From Tubulanus polymorphus (taxonomy: Eukaryota; Nemertea; Palaeonemertea; Tubulaniformes; Tubulanidae), in assembly GCF_964204645.1 (NCBI RefSeq), contig NC_134032.1:14254275-14318274 (forward strand): a DNA stretch of 64,000 bases, given 5' to 3'. Below, piece after piece: positions 22,840 through 35,500 of the stretch. A model generated the notes under the pieces. The model was given only the letters and a program-made list of their open reading frames with translations, ran no database searches and had not been told where the DNA came from. Positions within the stretch are counted from its first letter, which is position 1. Every line of letters begins with the position of its first letter. Both the position numbers and the translations under genes were made by a program.

Positions 22840-24290
22840 CGATGACCACACTCAAACGTGGTGAACGGATAATAAGATAAAATCCCACTATTTACAGATT
22901 AAAAGAAAAAAAAACCAGAATTTATTTATTAAATCTAAAATATTTAAAAGATACGACGTGTTTTCAGTGTAGAAGAAACTGTATTTAAGGAAACAATTGC
23001 GAAAAGACAAATAATTATTCCACTGTAATGGCAGGGAATCAGTGTCCAAAATGCAGGTTGATAGCTGCATAAATAGTCAACTAAATGAAAGTCTCTGAGA
23101 CCTTTAGAGTAATCAGACAAGATCGGTCTGATTACTCAAAGCCGAGAGAAAGGTGTCGATCTGTTGCCTGGACCCCAGACACTCTATCTGAAAGGGGATG
23201 GGAGGAGGGTTCAAGCTGTCTTTTTGAAGAGCGAGTACTTCAGATTATGTAGGTCTAAAGTCTAAACGAGTGTCTGAAGGGTATGGGTGGGGACTGGAGT
23301 ATCCTCAGCAGATAGGGTAGTGCCAAGCTGCTGCAGATTGCTCCTCATTTTCAGTAGATCCTTAGTTAAATACAAATCCCATGATTGAAAGTGAAATTGT
23401 CGTATTATCAAAATATGGATCGATGTAAATTAGCCGGGACATGCTGGAAATCTGATCGTAAACACAATCGTATCAATGAGGTTCAACTGTCGTCCTGTTC
23501 ATTTAATTCACTTCCAGAGAAAAAAGAATCCATGTACAATAGACTTGACTAACTCGAATCAATTAAGACAAGGTGATAATTGTCACCCACAGATAAAAGA
23601 ATTTCAATGCAATAGTTCAATGGGTTTATGTCCGAGTTGGTGTAAGCTTGGAGAATCATTACTCCAATATAAAAGTGACTGGACTTGAAATGATTCTAGT
23701 TAAGAGAGTCCACCGTACATTATATAAAGAAATAATAACACATATAATTTGTAGAGAACAACTGACCACTAATGATACTGATGTTAAAACAACTAGTGGT
23801 TAGTAGTTCAAATGGTATTCATAAACAATAGTTCAACAGATAATCAAACACCATAAAATCAATGTATTCATCAATATAATAATCAAACAAGTCAAGAGCA
23901 AACTGAGTATCTTGAGTTAAGAGTTTAACATCGTCAGAATGAGATGCAACACAAAAACAATCATTTTAAAGAAATAAATGTATTTACAAAAATAACGCAA
24001 AGTCACAAGTACATAATCTCACAGTGCTCACATTAATCACTGTAACAAAACTCTAAACCAAAGTTTGACATCCTCAATTATCATTTATAAAATAATTTAA
24101 CCAGCACAACAAAAACAAGAGAAGCCCTTTGAAATGTATGCATTAAAAACGCAAAGTCGCAGCACATCAGTAATTAATAACCCACAATCAGATTCAACAA
24201 CAAACCAGCCAATCAAACCATCAATTCATATTTATTTTTCAATAGATGTACAATGTGTATTTACATTCAACCTATACTGAAGCTATCAGC
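22840..24290. other. No gene recognised
   Basis: AT-rich sequence with one small palindrome (AGTAATCAGACAAGATCG and CGGTCTGATTACT, about 23110-23140). A 70-codon frame at 23476 lacks any recognisable feature. Confidence 0.4.
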
Positions 24291-24885
24291 CTCAGAGAAA
24301 TTGGTCGGCATCTCTGGAACTACGCTAACTCGCGGTAACAAACACTGAAAGTCCCGCTTTGACGGAGAAATTGGTCGGCATCTCTGGAACTACGATAACT
24401 CGCGGTAACAAACACTGAAAGTCCCGCTTTGACGGAGAAATTGGTCGGCATCTCTGGAACTACGATAACTCGCGGTAACAAACACTGAAAGTCCCGATTT
24501 GACAGAGAAATTGGTCGGCATCTCTGGAACTACCGATAACTTGCCGTAACAATCACTGAAAGTCCTGATTTGATGGAGAAATTGTTCGGCATCTCTGGAA
24601 CTACGATAACTCGCGGTAACAAACACTGAAAGTCCCGAATTGATGGAAAATTGGTCGGCATCTCTGGAACTGCGCTAACTCGTGGTAACAATGACTGAAA
24701 GTCCCGATTTGATGGAGAAATTGGTCGGCATCTAGGGAACTGCGCTAACTTGTGGTAACAATCACTGAAAGTCCCGAATTGATGGAGAAATTGGTCGGCA
24801 TCTCTGGAACTACGATAACTCGCGGTAACAATCACTGAGAGTCCCAAATTGAGGGGAAATTGGTCGGCATCTCTGATTTGATCTT
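24290..24885 (+). repeat. 70-bp tandem repeat, about nine copies
   Basis: Unit GAGAAATTGGTCGGCATCTC, TGGAACTACGATAACTCGCG, GTAACAAACACTGAAAGTCC; starts at 24301, 24371, 24441, 24511, 24582, 24651, 24721, 24791 and about 24860. A partial copy recurs at about 25545-25590. Confidence 0.92.
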
Positions 24886-26100
24886 TTCCTGTCGTCTGAT
24901 ATTCTACAGCCAACCACAAGCTCAATACATGTACTACAATGTGAAAACACAAAATATAAATAATGATATCATTTTTGAGACTTCTTCAAAAATATATTTC
25001 AATCATACCTGCTTTTTAGTAGATTCAGACACATGACTCTTAGGTTTTTCATGGGGAAATTGATCTGCATCATCGGTATCGTTTCCATCTTGATATCTGG
25101 TATTGTGTGACGAATAACTCAATACTAACTACAACAACAATGTACTAAATAAACTATGATTTTCATTCATAAGACTCTTCATAAAAACAAAATTCATCTA
25201 ATTTCAATTTTACCTGATTTATAGTCAATTCAGATTCATGACTCGGACCTTGAGGAATTTGCTCAATTCTTCCTGAACTCTGATGTTTTCCTTTCCTCTG
25301 GTTTTGAGCATCTCTTACAACAACAGTCCACTAGCTACAACAAAAATTCATAAAAGTAACCAGTCTCATTGAGTCGACTGTTCCTGCAAAGAAATTCATA
25401 AGTTCAATTTACCTGATTCATAGTCAATTTAGACACATGACTTAGAAGAGAAATTGCTCAGAACTCCAGCAACTTTTCGTATCTTCTTGAACTTTCTGTT
25501 TGATGTGGAGATTCCCAGAGTACTTCGATTTCTGCGTACAAACACTGAACAAAGTCCCGAATTGACGGAGAAATTTGTCAGCATCTCAGATCTGATCTTT
25601 TCCTATCGTCTGATATTCTACAGCCAACCACAAGCTCAATACTACAATGATAAAACACAAAATATGAATTAATGATATCATTTTTGAGACTCTTCTTCAA
25701 AATAAATTTCAATTATACCTGATTTATAGTCAATTCAGATTCATGACTCGGACCTTGAGGAATTTGCTCAACACTTCCTGAACTCTGATGTTTTCCTTTC
25801 CTCTGGTTTTGATCGTCTCTAACAACAACAGTCCACTGGCTACAACAAAAGTACATAAAGGTAACCATCTTCTTTAAGTCGACTGTTCCTGCAAAGAAGT
25901 TCATATCAAGTACAATTTTACCTGATTCATAGTCAATTCAGACTCATGACACCTTAAATATTTCTCAACGACAACTGGAACAATCCTGAATGTTTCCTGT
26001 CAATCGTTTGGTATTTTGTACTTGCCGACCAAATCAATACACGCTACAACAGGGAAATATGAAATACATATAATACTAACTAACCGTCCTAGTTGAGAAC
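24886..26100 (+). repeat. Imperfect duplications of about 0.5-0.7 kb
   Basis: TTTATAGTCAATTCAGATTC then ATGACTCGGACCTTGAGGAA and CTGATGTTTTCCTTTCCTCT at about 25220 recur at about 25722; GTCTGATATTCTACAGCCAA at about 24893 recurs at about 25609. Non-coding. Confidence 0.7.
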
Positions 26101-26564
26101 ATTCTATCTACAAAGAAATTCATAGCAATTTATACTATACCTGATTTATAGTGTTTACTTAGTAAAATTTCTAAGAACCTCAGGAACTTTCAGTATCATC
26201 TAGAACTTTCTGTTTGTTGGCGTGGAGATTCCTCAGTAGAGTACCTCAGATTTCTACTGACAACAGACACCAATCCAACACTTCTCTTTCTGGTACTTCC
26301 ATCTTTCTCTTTCCTCTCGTTTTACAAATTGATATTTAATTATTTGACATTTTTACCATCATAAAATTGATATTATGTTTTTCTTTACATCATCGTTATT
26401 AGAGATCTTACAAAGAATGATACAAATAATACGTTTCTTAATTTCAAACTCACAGCTGTTTGTAAATTATTTCCACACACAAAGATGGCATGCTGCATGC
26501 TGATCAATTTGCTAACCATGCGCATGGACCCGCGGGTGTGCCAGTGCTGTTTAGTGCAAGTGAT

Positions 26565-26750
26565 GCATCGGTGCAAGTGCAAAGTGAGACGTCAAGTGCA
26601 AAGTGAGACGTCAAGTGCAGAGTGAGACGTCAAGTGCAAAGTGAGACGTCAAGTGCAAATTTGGACGTCAAATGCAAATTTGGACGTCAAGTGCAAAATG
26701 GGATGTCAAGTGTAAAATGGGATGTCAAGTGCAAATTGAGATGTCAATTG
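26565..26750 (+). repeat. 19-bp tandem repeat
   Basis: Unit GTGAGACGTCAAGTGCAAA, about nine or ten copies with substitutions (AATTTGGACGTCA, AAATGGGATGTCA). Confidence 0.88.
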
Positions 26751-26759
26751 TTTTCACCA

Positions 26760-27460
26760 GTGTTTACGATGATCAACCATCTTTCTGAAGATGTTTAAAG
26801 CAATTTGAATTCTAAAAGTTTTTTACACTGCCGGCTCACAGACTTAGAAACTGGTTTACCTCATCATCAGAGTTTAGACGCTGACAATTTTATCACTCCT
26901 TAAGTGGAGTAATATAATCAAGTCACTAACAATTCAGTTTTGTCAATTCAAGAAGGGAAAGGAGGGGAAGGCATTAAACCTCAATATCACCCCAGCCTTA
27001 AGTCACTTAAAATTCAGTTTATGTCACAATTAACTTGACAATTCAAAAGGTGGAGGGATCACTAAATTTCAATTTTATCACAACCAATTGTTTTAGCAGT
27101 AATTTACCGACAGTGTTTTGTAACACATAACTTTTATCAACACCTTTTGAAGGAGGTCATCAGTGTTGTGACGCACTGACAATTCTGTTCATTAGTCACG
27201 TTTATACATGACAGTTGAAGAAGGAAGGAGGAGACTCCTGACCTCAATATCACCCCAAAACAGAATGTATCAAATAAGCAGCTGTATTAAAGGAGTTCAT
27301 CAGTTTTGTAACACACTGACAATTCAGTTTGTTTGTCACGTTTCTATATGACAGTTAACAACCTTCAGGTGCAAGGAACCAAAGTGAAGCAATCAAACAA
27401 TAGCATCTTTGAGTATAACACTTTTAAAATGTGTAATGTGATAATAATTTGCTGATACAG
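26760..27460. other. Diverged 153-bp satellite-like units and spacer
   Basis: Holds degraded units with AGTTGAAGAAGGAAGGAGGA and CATCAGTGTTGTGACGCACT. The stretch 27200-27470 recurs at about 30110-30390, so it belongs to a larger duplicated block. Confidence 0.6.
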
Positions 27461-28520
27461 TATACACAGAGAACCAACACCAGCATTATTTCAATGATTC
27501 AACCACCACAAAGCTATCGATGGATAGCTGTTTTGAATATTTATACATTTAAAACGTAAAGTCGCAATAAGGACGATCAGGAAACATAATCAGTCCCAAT
27601 TCACCGACATATATTACAATATATATATACACAGAACCAACACCAATGACATTTCAAAGATTCAACCACCACAAAGCTATCGATGGATAGCTGTTTTGAA
27701 TATTTATACATTTAAAACGTAAAGTCGCAATAAGGACGATCAGGAAACATAATCAATCCCAATTCACCGACATATATTACAATATATATACAATGTACCA
27801 ACATTTCAAAGATTCAACCACCACAAAGCTATCGATGGATAGCTGTTTTGAATATTTATACATTTAAAACGTAAAGTCGCAATAAGGACGATCAGGAAAC
27901 ATAATCAATCCCAATTCACCGACATATATTACAATATATATACACACAACCAACACCAATGACATTTCAAAGATTCAACCACCACAAAGCTATCGATGGA
28001 TAGCTGCTTTGAATATTTATACATTTAAAACGTAAAGTCGCAATAAGGATAATCACAAAACATGATCAATCCCATTTCACCGACATATATTACAATATAT
28101 ACAATGTACCCACACCAGCGACATTTCAAAGATTCAACCACCACAAAGCTATCAATGGATAGCTGTTTTGAATATTTACACATTTAAAATGTAAAGTCAT
28201 AATGAGGACGATTGGGAAACATAATCAGTCCCAATTCACCGACATATATTACAATATATACACAGAACCAACACCAGCGACATTTCAATGATTCAGCCAC
28301 CACAAAGCTATCGATGGATAGCTGCTTTGAATATTTATACATTTAAAACGTAAAGTTGCAATAAGGACAATCACAAAACATGATCAATCCCAATTCACCG
28401 ACATATATTACAATGTATATACAGAACCAACACCAGCGACATTTCGATGATTCAACCACCACAAAGCTATCGATGGAAAGCTGCTTTGAATATTTATACA
28501 TTTAAAACGTTAAGTCGTAA
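27460..28520 (+). repeat. Satellite A array, first block (about 155-165-bp unit, seven copies)
   Basis: Unit contains AACCACCACAAAGCTATCGA, TGGATAGCTGTTTTGAATAT, TTATACATTTAAAACGTAAA and CACCGACATATATTACAATA. Starts of AGCTATCGATGGATAGCT, itself a hairpin, lie near 27512, 27681, 27829, 27989, 28151, 28307 and 28466. Confidence 0.93.
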
Positions 28521-30200
28521 TAAGGATGCTCAGGGAGCAAAACTCGCCAACACTCAATATCACCCCATAACAGAGTGTATTAATTAACACGCAGCAGCAA
28601 GCAGCAGTATTTAAGGAGGTCATCAGTGTTGTACCACACTGAAAATTCAGTTTGATTGTCACGTTTCTACATGACAGTTGAAGAAGGAAGGAGGAGACTC
28701 CTGCACTCAATATCACCCCTGAACAGAGTGCATTTATTAACACGCTGCAGCAAGCAGCAGTATTAAAGGTCATCAGTGTTGTAACACACTGACAATTCAG
28801 TTTGTTTGTCATGTTTCTACATGACAATTGAAGAAGGAAGGAGGAGACTCCTGTACTCAATATCACCCCAAAACAGAGTGTATCAATTAACACCCAGCAG
28901 CAAGCAGCAGTATTAAAGGTGGTCATCAGTGTTGTAACACACTGAAAATTCAGTTCCTTTGTCATGTTTCTACATGACAGTTGAAGAAGGAAGGAGGAGA
29001 CTCCTGAACTCAATATCACCCCAAAACAGAGTGTATAAATTAACACGCAGCAGCAAGCAGCAGTATTAAAGGTGGTCATCAGTGTTGTAACACACTGAAA
29101 ATTCAGTTCCTTTGTCATGTTTCTACATGACAGTTGAAGAAGGAAGGAGGAGACTCCTGAACTCAATATCACCCCAAAACAGAGTGTATAAATTAACACG
29201 CAGCAGCAAGCAGCAGTATTAAAGGAGGTCATCAGTGTTTAATGCACAGACAATTCAGTTCGTTTGTCACGTTTCTACATGACAGTTGAAGAAGGAAGGA
29301 GGAGACTCCTGAACTCAATATCACCCCAAAACAGAGCCAGCAGCAAGCAGCAGTATTTAAGGAGGATGATTCATGATGTTATAATGTTTAATGTAATAAT
29401 TCTTATAGTAATAATGTTTAATGTAATAATGCAAGAAGTTCATGGAAGGTGGTAAGAATTAACACCCAGCAGCAAGCAGCAGTATTAAAGGAGGTCATCA
29501 GTGTTGTAACGCACTGACAATTCAGTTCCTTTGTCACGTTTTTACATGACAGTTGAAGAAGGAAGGAGGAGACTCCTGCACTCAATATCACCACAAAACA
29601 GAGTGTAACAATTAACACCCAGCAGCAAGCAGCAGTATTAAAGGAGATCATCAGTGTTGTAACGCACTGACAATTCAGTTCCTTTGTCACGTTTCTACAT
29701 GACAGTTGAAGAAGGAAGGAGGAGACTCCTGAACTCAATATCACCCCAAAACAGAGCCAGTAGCAAGCAGCAGTATTTAAGGAGGATGATTCATGATGTT
29801 ATAATGTTTAATGTAATAATTCTTATAGTAATAATGTTTAATGTAATAATTCAAGAAGTTCATGGAAGGTGGTAAGAATTAACACCCAGCAGCAAGCAGC
29901 AGTATTAAAGGAGGTCATCAGTGTTGTAACGCACTGACAATTCAGTTCCTTTGTCACCTTTCTACATGACAGTTGAAGAAGGAAGGAGGAGACTCCTGCA
30001 CTCAATATCACCCCAAAACAGAGTGTATCAATTAACACCCAGCAGCAAGCAGCAGTATTAAAGGAGATCATCAGTGTTGTAACGCACTGACAATTCAGTT
30101 CCTTTGTCACGTTTCTACATGACAGTTGAAGAAGGAAGGAGGAGACTCCTGACCTCAATATCACCCCAAAACAGAGTGTATCAATTAAGCAGCTGTATTA
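28520..30200 (+). repeat. Satellite B array, first block (153-bp unit)
   Basis: Unit contains CAGCAGCAAGCAGCAGTATT, AAAGGAGGTCATCAGTGTTG, GACAATTCAGTTCCTTTGTC, TTTCTACATGACAGTTGAAG and AAGGAAGGAGGAGACTCCTG. Consecutive CAGCAGCAAG starts at 29048 and 29201 give 153 bp. Variant units carry a TGATGTTATAATGTTTAATG insert. Confidence 0.93.
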
Positions 30201-30379
30201 AAGGAGTTCATCAGTGTTGTAACACACTGACAATTCAGTTTGTTTGTCACGTTTCTATATGACAGTTAACAACCTTCAGGTGCAAGGAACCAAAGTGAAG
30301 CAATCAAACAATAGCATCTTTGAGTATAACACTTTTAAAATGTGTAATGTGATAATAATTTGCTGATACAGTATACACA

Positions 30380-32545
30380 GAGAACCAACACCAGCATTAT
30401 TTCAATGATTAAACCACCACAAAGCTATCGATGGATAGCTGTTTTGAATATTTATACATTTAAAACGTAAAGTCGCAATAAGGACGATCAGGAAACATAA
30501 TCAGTCCCAATTCACCGACATATATTACAATATATACAATGTACCAACACCAGCGACATTTCAAAGATTCAACCACCACAAAGCTATCGATGGATAGCTG
30601 TTTTGAATATTTATACATTTAAAACGTAAAGTCGCAATAAGAACGATCCGGAAACATAATCAATCCCAATTCACCGACATATATTACAATATATACAATG
30701 TACCAACATTTCAAAGATTCAACCACCACAAAGCTATCGATGGATAGCTGTTTTGAATATTTATACATTTAAAACGTAAAGTCGCAATAAGGACGATCAG
30801 GAAACATAATCAGTCCCAATTCACCGACATATATTACAATATATATATACACAGAACCAACACCAATGACATTTCAAAGATTCAACCACCACAAAGCTAT
30901 CGATGGATAGCTGCTTTGAATATTTATACATTTAAAACGTAAAGTCGCAAGAAGGATAATCACAAAACATGATCAATCCCATTTCACCGACATATATTAC
31001 AATATATACAATGTACCAACACCAGCGACATTTCAAAGATTCAACCACCACTAAGCTATCGATGGATAGCTGTTTTGAATATTTACACATTTAAAATGTA
31101 AAGTCATAATGAGGACGATTAGGAAACATAATCAGTCCCCATTCACCGACATATATTACAATATATACACAGAACCAACACCAGCGACATTTCAATGATT
31201 CAGCCACCACAAAGCTATCGATGGATAGCTGCTTTGAATATTTATACATTTAAAACGCTAAGTCGCAAAAAAGACGATCACAAAATATGATCCATCCCAT
31301 TTCACCGACATATATTACAATATATGCAATGTACCAACACCAGCAACATTTCAATGATTCAACCACCACAAAGCTATCGATGGATAGCTGTTTGGAATAT
31401 TTATACATTTAAAATGTAAAGTTGCAATAAGGACGATCAGGAAACATAATCAGTCCCAATTCACCGACATATATTACAATATATACACAGAACCAACACC
31501 AGCGACATTTCAATGATTCAGCCACCACAAAGCTATCGATGGATAGCTGCTTTGAATATTTATACATTTAGAACGCTAAGTCGCAAAAAAGACGATCACA
31601 AAATATGATCAATCCCATTTCACCGACATATATTACAATATATACAATGTACCAACACCAGCGACATTTCAAAGATTCAACCACCACAAAGCTATCGATG
31701 GATAGCTGTTTTGAATATTTATACATTTAAAATGTAAAGTCATAATGAGGACGATTGGGAAACATAATCAGTCCCAATTTACCGACATATATTACAATAT
31801 ATACACAGAACCAACACCAGCAACATTTCAATGATTCAACCACCACAAAGCTATCGATGGATAGCTGCTTTGAATATTTATACATTTAAAACGCTAAGTC
31901 GCAAAAAAGACGATCACAAAATATGATCCATCCCATTTCACCGACATATATTACAATATATGCAATGTACCAACACCAGCAACATTTCAATGATTCAACC
32001 ACCACAAAGCTATCGATGGATAGCTGTTTGGAATATTTATACATTTAAAATGTAAAGTTGCAATAAGGACGATCAGGAAACATAATCAGTCCCAATTCAC
32101 CGACATATATTACAATATATACACAGAACCAACACCAGCGACATTTCAATGATTCAGCCACCACAAAGCTATCGATGGATAGCTGCTTTGAATATTTATA
32201 CATTTAGAACGCTAAGTCGCAAAAAAGACGATCACAAAATATGATCAATCCCATTTCACCGACATATATTACAATATATACAATGTACCAACACCAGCGA
32301 CATTTCAAAGATTCAACCACCACAAAGCTATCGATGGATAGCTGTTTTGAATATTTATACATTTAAAATGTAAAGTCATAATGAGGACGATTGGGAAACA
32401 TAATCAGTCCCAATTTACCGACATATATTACAATATATACACAGAACCAACACCAGCAACATTTCAATGATTCAACCACCACAAAGCTATCGATGGATAG
32501 CTGCTTTGAATATTTATACATTTAAAACGCTAAGTCGTAATAAGG
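30380..32545 (+). repeat. Satellite A array, second block (about fourteen copies)
   Basis: Same unit as at 27460-28520. Within it a four-unit higher-order repeat of 635 bp is visible: CATTTAGAACGCTAAGTCGC at about 31565 recurs at about 32200. Confidence 0.93.
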
Positions 32546-35500
32546 ATGCTCAGGGAGCAAAACTTGCCAAAACTCAATATCACCGCATTACAGAGTGTAT
32601 TAATTAACGCGCAGCAGCAAGCAGCAGTATTTAAGGAGGTCATCAGTGTTGTACCAGACTGACAATTCAGTTTGTTTGTCATGTTTCTACATGACAGTTG
32701 AAGAAGGAAGGAGGAGACTCCTGCACTCAATATCACCCCTGAACAGAGTGTATTTATTAACACTCAGCAGCAAGCAGCAGTATTAAAGGTAGTCATCAGT
32801 GTTGTAACACTCTGACAATTCAGTTTGTTTGTCACGTTTCTACATGACAGTTGAAGAAGGAAGCAGGAGACCCCTGAACTCAATATCACCCCAACAGAGT
32901 GTATTAATTAACACCCAGCAGCAAGCAGCAGTATTAAAGGAGGTCATCAGTGTTGTAACACACTGACAATTCAGTTTGTTTGTCACGTTTCTACATGACA
33001 GCTGAAGCAGGAAGGAGGAGACTACTGAACTCAATATCACCCCAAAACAGAGTGTATAAATTAACACGCAGCAGCAAGCAGCAGAATTAAAGGAGGTCAT
33101 CAGTGTTGTAACGCACTGACAATTCAGTTCGTTTGTCACGTTTCTACATTACAGTTGAAGAAGGAAGGAGGAGACTCCTGAACTCAATATCACCCCAAAA
33201 CAGAGTGTATAAATTAACACGCAGCAGCAAGCAGCAGTATTAAAGGAGGTCATCAGTGTATAATGCACAGACAATTCAGTTCGTTTGTCACGTTTCTACA
33301 TGACAGTTGAAGAAGGAAGGAGGAGACTCCTGAACTCAATATCACCCCAAAACAGAGCCAGCAGCAAGCAGCAGTATTTAAGGAGGATGATTCATGATGT
33401 TATAATGTTTAATGTAATAATTCTTATAGTAATAATGTTTAATGTAATAATTCAAGAAGTTCATGGAAGGTGGTAAGAATTAACACCCAGCAGCAAGCAG
33501 CAGTATTAAAGGAGGTCATCAGTGTTGTAACGCACTGACAATTCAGTTCCTTTGTCACCTTTCTACATGACAGTTGAAGAAGGAAGGAGGAGACTCCTGC
33601 ACTCAATATCACCCCAAAAACAGAGTGTATCAATTAACACCCAGCAGCAAGCAGCAGTATTAAAGGAGGTCATCAGTGTTGTAACGCACTGACAATTCAG
33701 TTCCTTTGTCACGTTTCTACATGACAGTTGAAGAAGGAAGGAGGAGACTCCTGACCTCAATATCACCCCAAAACAGAGTGTATCAATTAACACCCAGCAG
33801 CAAGCAGCAGTATTAAAGGTAGTCATCAGTGTTGTAACGCACTGACAATTCAGTTCCTTTGTCACGTTTCTACATGACAGCTGAAGCAGGAAGGAGGAGA
33901 CTCCTGAACTCAATATCACCCCAAAACAGAGCCAGCAGCAAGCAGCAGTATTTAAGGAGGATGATTCATGATGTTATAATGTTTAATGTAATAATTCTTA
34001 TAGTAATAATGTTTAATGTAATAATTCAAGAAGTTCATGGAAGGTGGTAAGAATCAACACCCAGCAGCAAGCAGCAGTATTAAAGGAGGTCATCAGTGTT
34101 GTAACGCACTGACAATTCAGTTCCTTTGTCACGTTTCTACATGACAGTTGAAGAAGGAAGGAGGAGACTCCTAACTCAATATCACCCCAAAACAGAGTGT
34201 ATAAATTAACACGCAGCAGCAAGCAGCAGTATTAAAGGAGGTCATCAGTGTTTAATGCACAGACAATTCAGTTCGTTTGTCACGTTTCTACATGACAGTT
34301 GAAGAAGGAAGGAGGAGACTCCTGAACTCAATATCACCCCAAAACAGAGCCAGCAGCAAGCAGCAGTATTTAAGGAGGATGATTCATGATGTTATAATGT
34401 TTAATGTAATAATTCTTATAGTAATAATGTTTAATGTAATAATGCAAGAAGTTCATGGAAGGTGGTAAGAATTAACACCCAGCAGCAAGCAGCAGTATTA
34501 AAGGAGGTCATCAGTGTTGTAACGCACTGACAATTCAGTTCCTTTGTCACGTTTCTACATGACAGTTGAAGAAGGAAGGAGGAGACTCCTGCACTCAATA
34601 TCACCACAAAACAGAGTGTATCAATTAACACCCAGCAGCAAGCAGCAGTATTAAAGGAGATCATCAGTGTTGTAACGCACTGACAATTCAGTTCCTTTGT
34701 CACGTTTCTACATGACAGTTGAAGAAGGAAGGAGGAGACTCCTGAACTCAATATCACCCCAAAACAGAGCCAGCAGCAAGCAGCAGTATTTAAGGAGGAT
34801 GATTCATGATGTTATAATGTTTAATGTAATAATTCTTATAGTAATAATGTTTATTGTAATAATTCAAGAAGTTCATGGAAGGTGGTAAGAATTAACACCC
34901 AGCAGCAAGCAGCAGTATTAAAGGAGGTCATCAGTGTTGTAACGCACTGACAATTCAGTTCCTTTGTCACGTTTCTACATGACAGTTGAAGAAGGAAGGA
35001 GGAGACTCCTGAACTCAATATCACCCCAACAGAGTGTATTAATTAACACCCAGCAGTAAGCAGCAGTATTAAAGGAGGTCATCAGTGTTGTAATGCACTG
35101 ACAATTCAGTTCCTTTGTCACGTTTCTACATGACAGTTGAAGAAGGAAGGAGGAGACTCCTGAACTCAATATCACCCCAAAACAGAGCCAGCAGCAAGCA
35201 GCAGTATTTAAGGAGGATGATTCATGATGTTATAATGTTCAATGTAATAATTCTTATAGTAATAATGTTTAATGTAATAATTCAAGAAGTTCATGGAAGG
35301 TGGAAAGAATCAACACCCAGCAGCAAGCAGCAGTATTAAAGGAGGTCATCAGTGTTGTAACGCACTGACAATTCAGTTCCTTTGTCACGTTTCTACATGA
35401 CAGTTGAAGAAGGAAGGAGGAGACTCCTGAACTCAATATCACCCCAACAGAGTGTATTAATTACCACCCAGCAGTAAGCAGCAGTATTAAAGGAGGTCAT

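Noticed and set aside
24290-24885. Regular repeats that could suggest a CRISPR array
   Set aside because: Units are contiguous 70-bp tandem copies without distinct spacers, in a eukaryotic genome.
28510-29232. 240-codon minus-strand frame with repeated hydrophobic segments
   Set aside because: It is satellite B read across units whose length is a multiple of three. Kept only as a low-interest finding.
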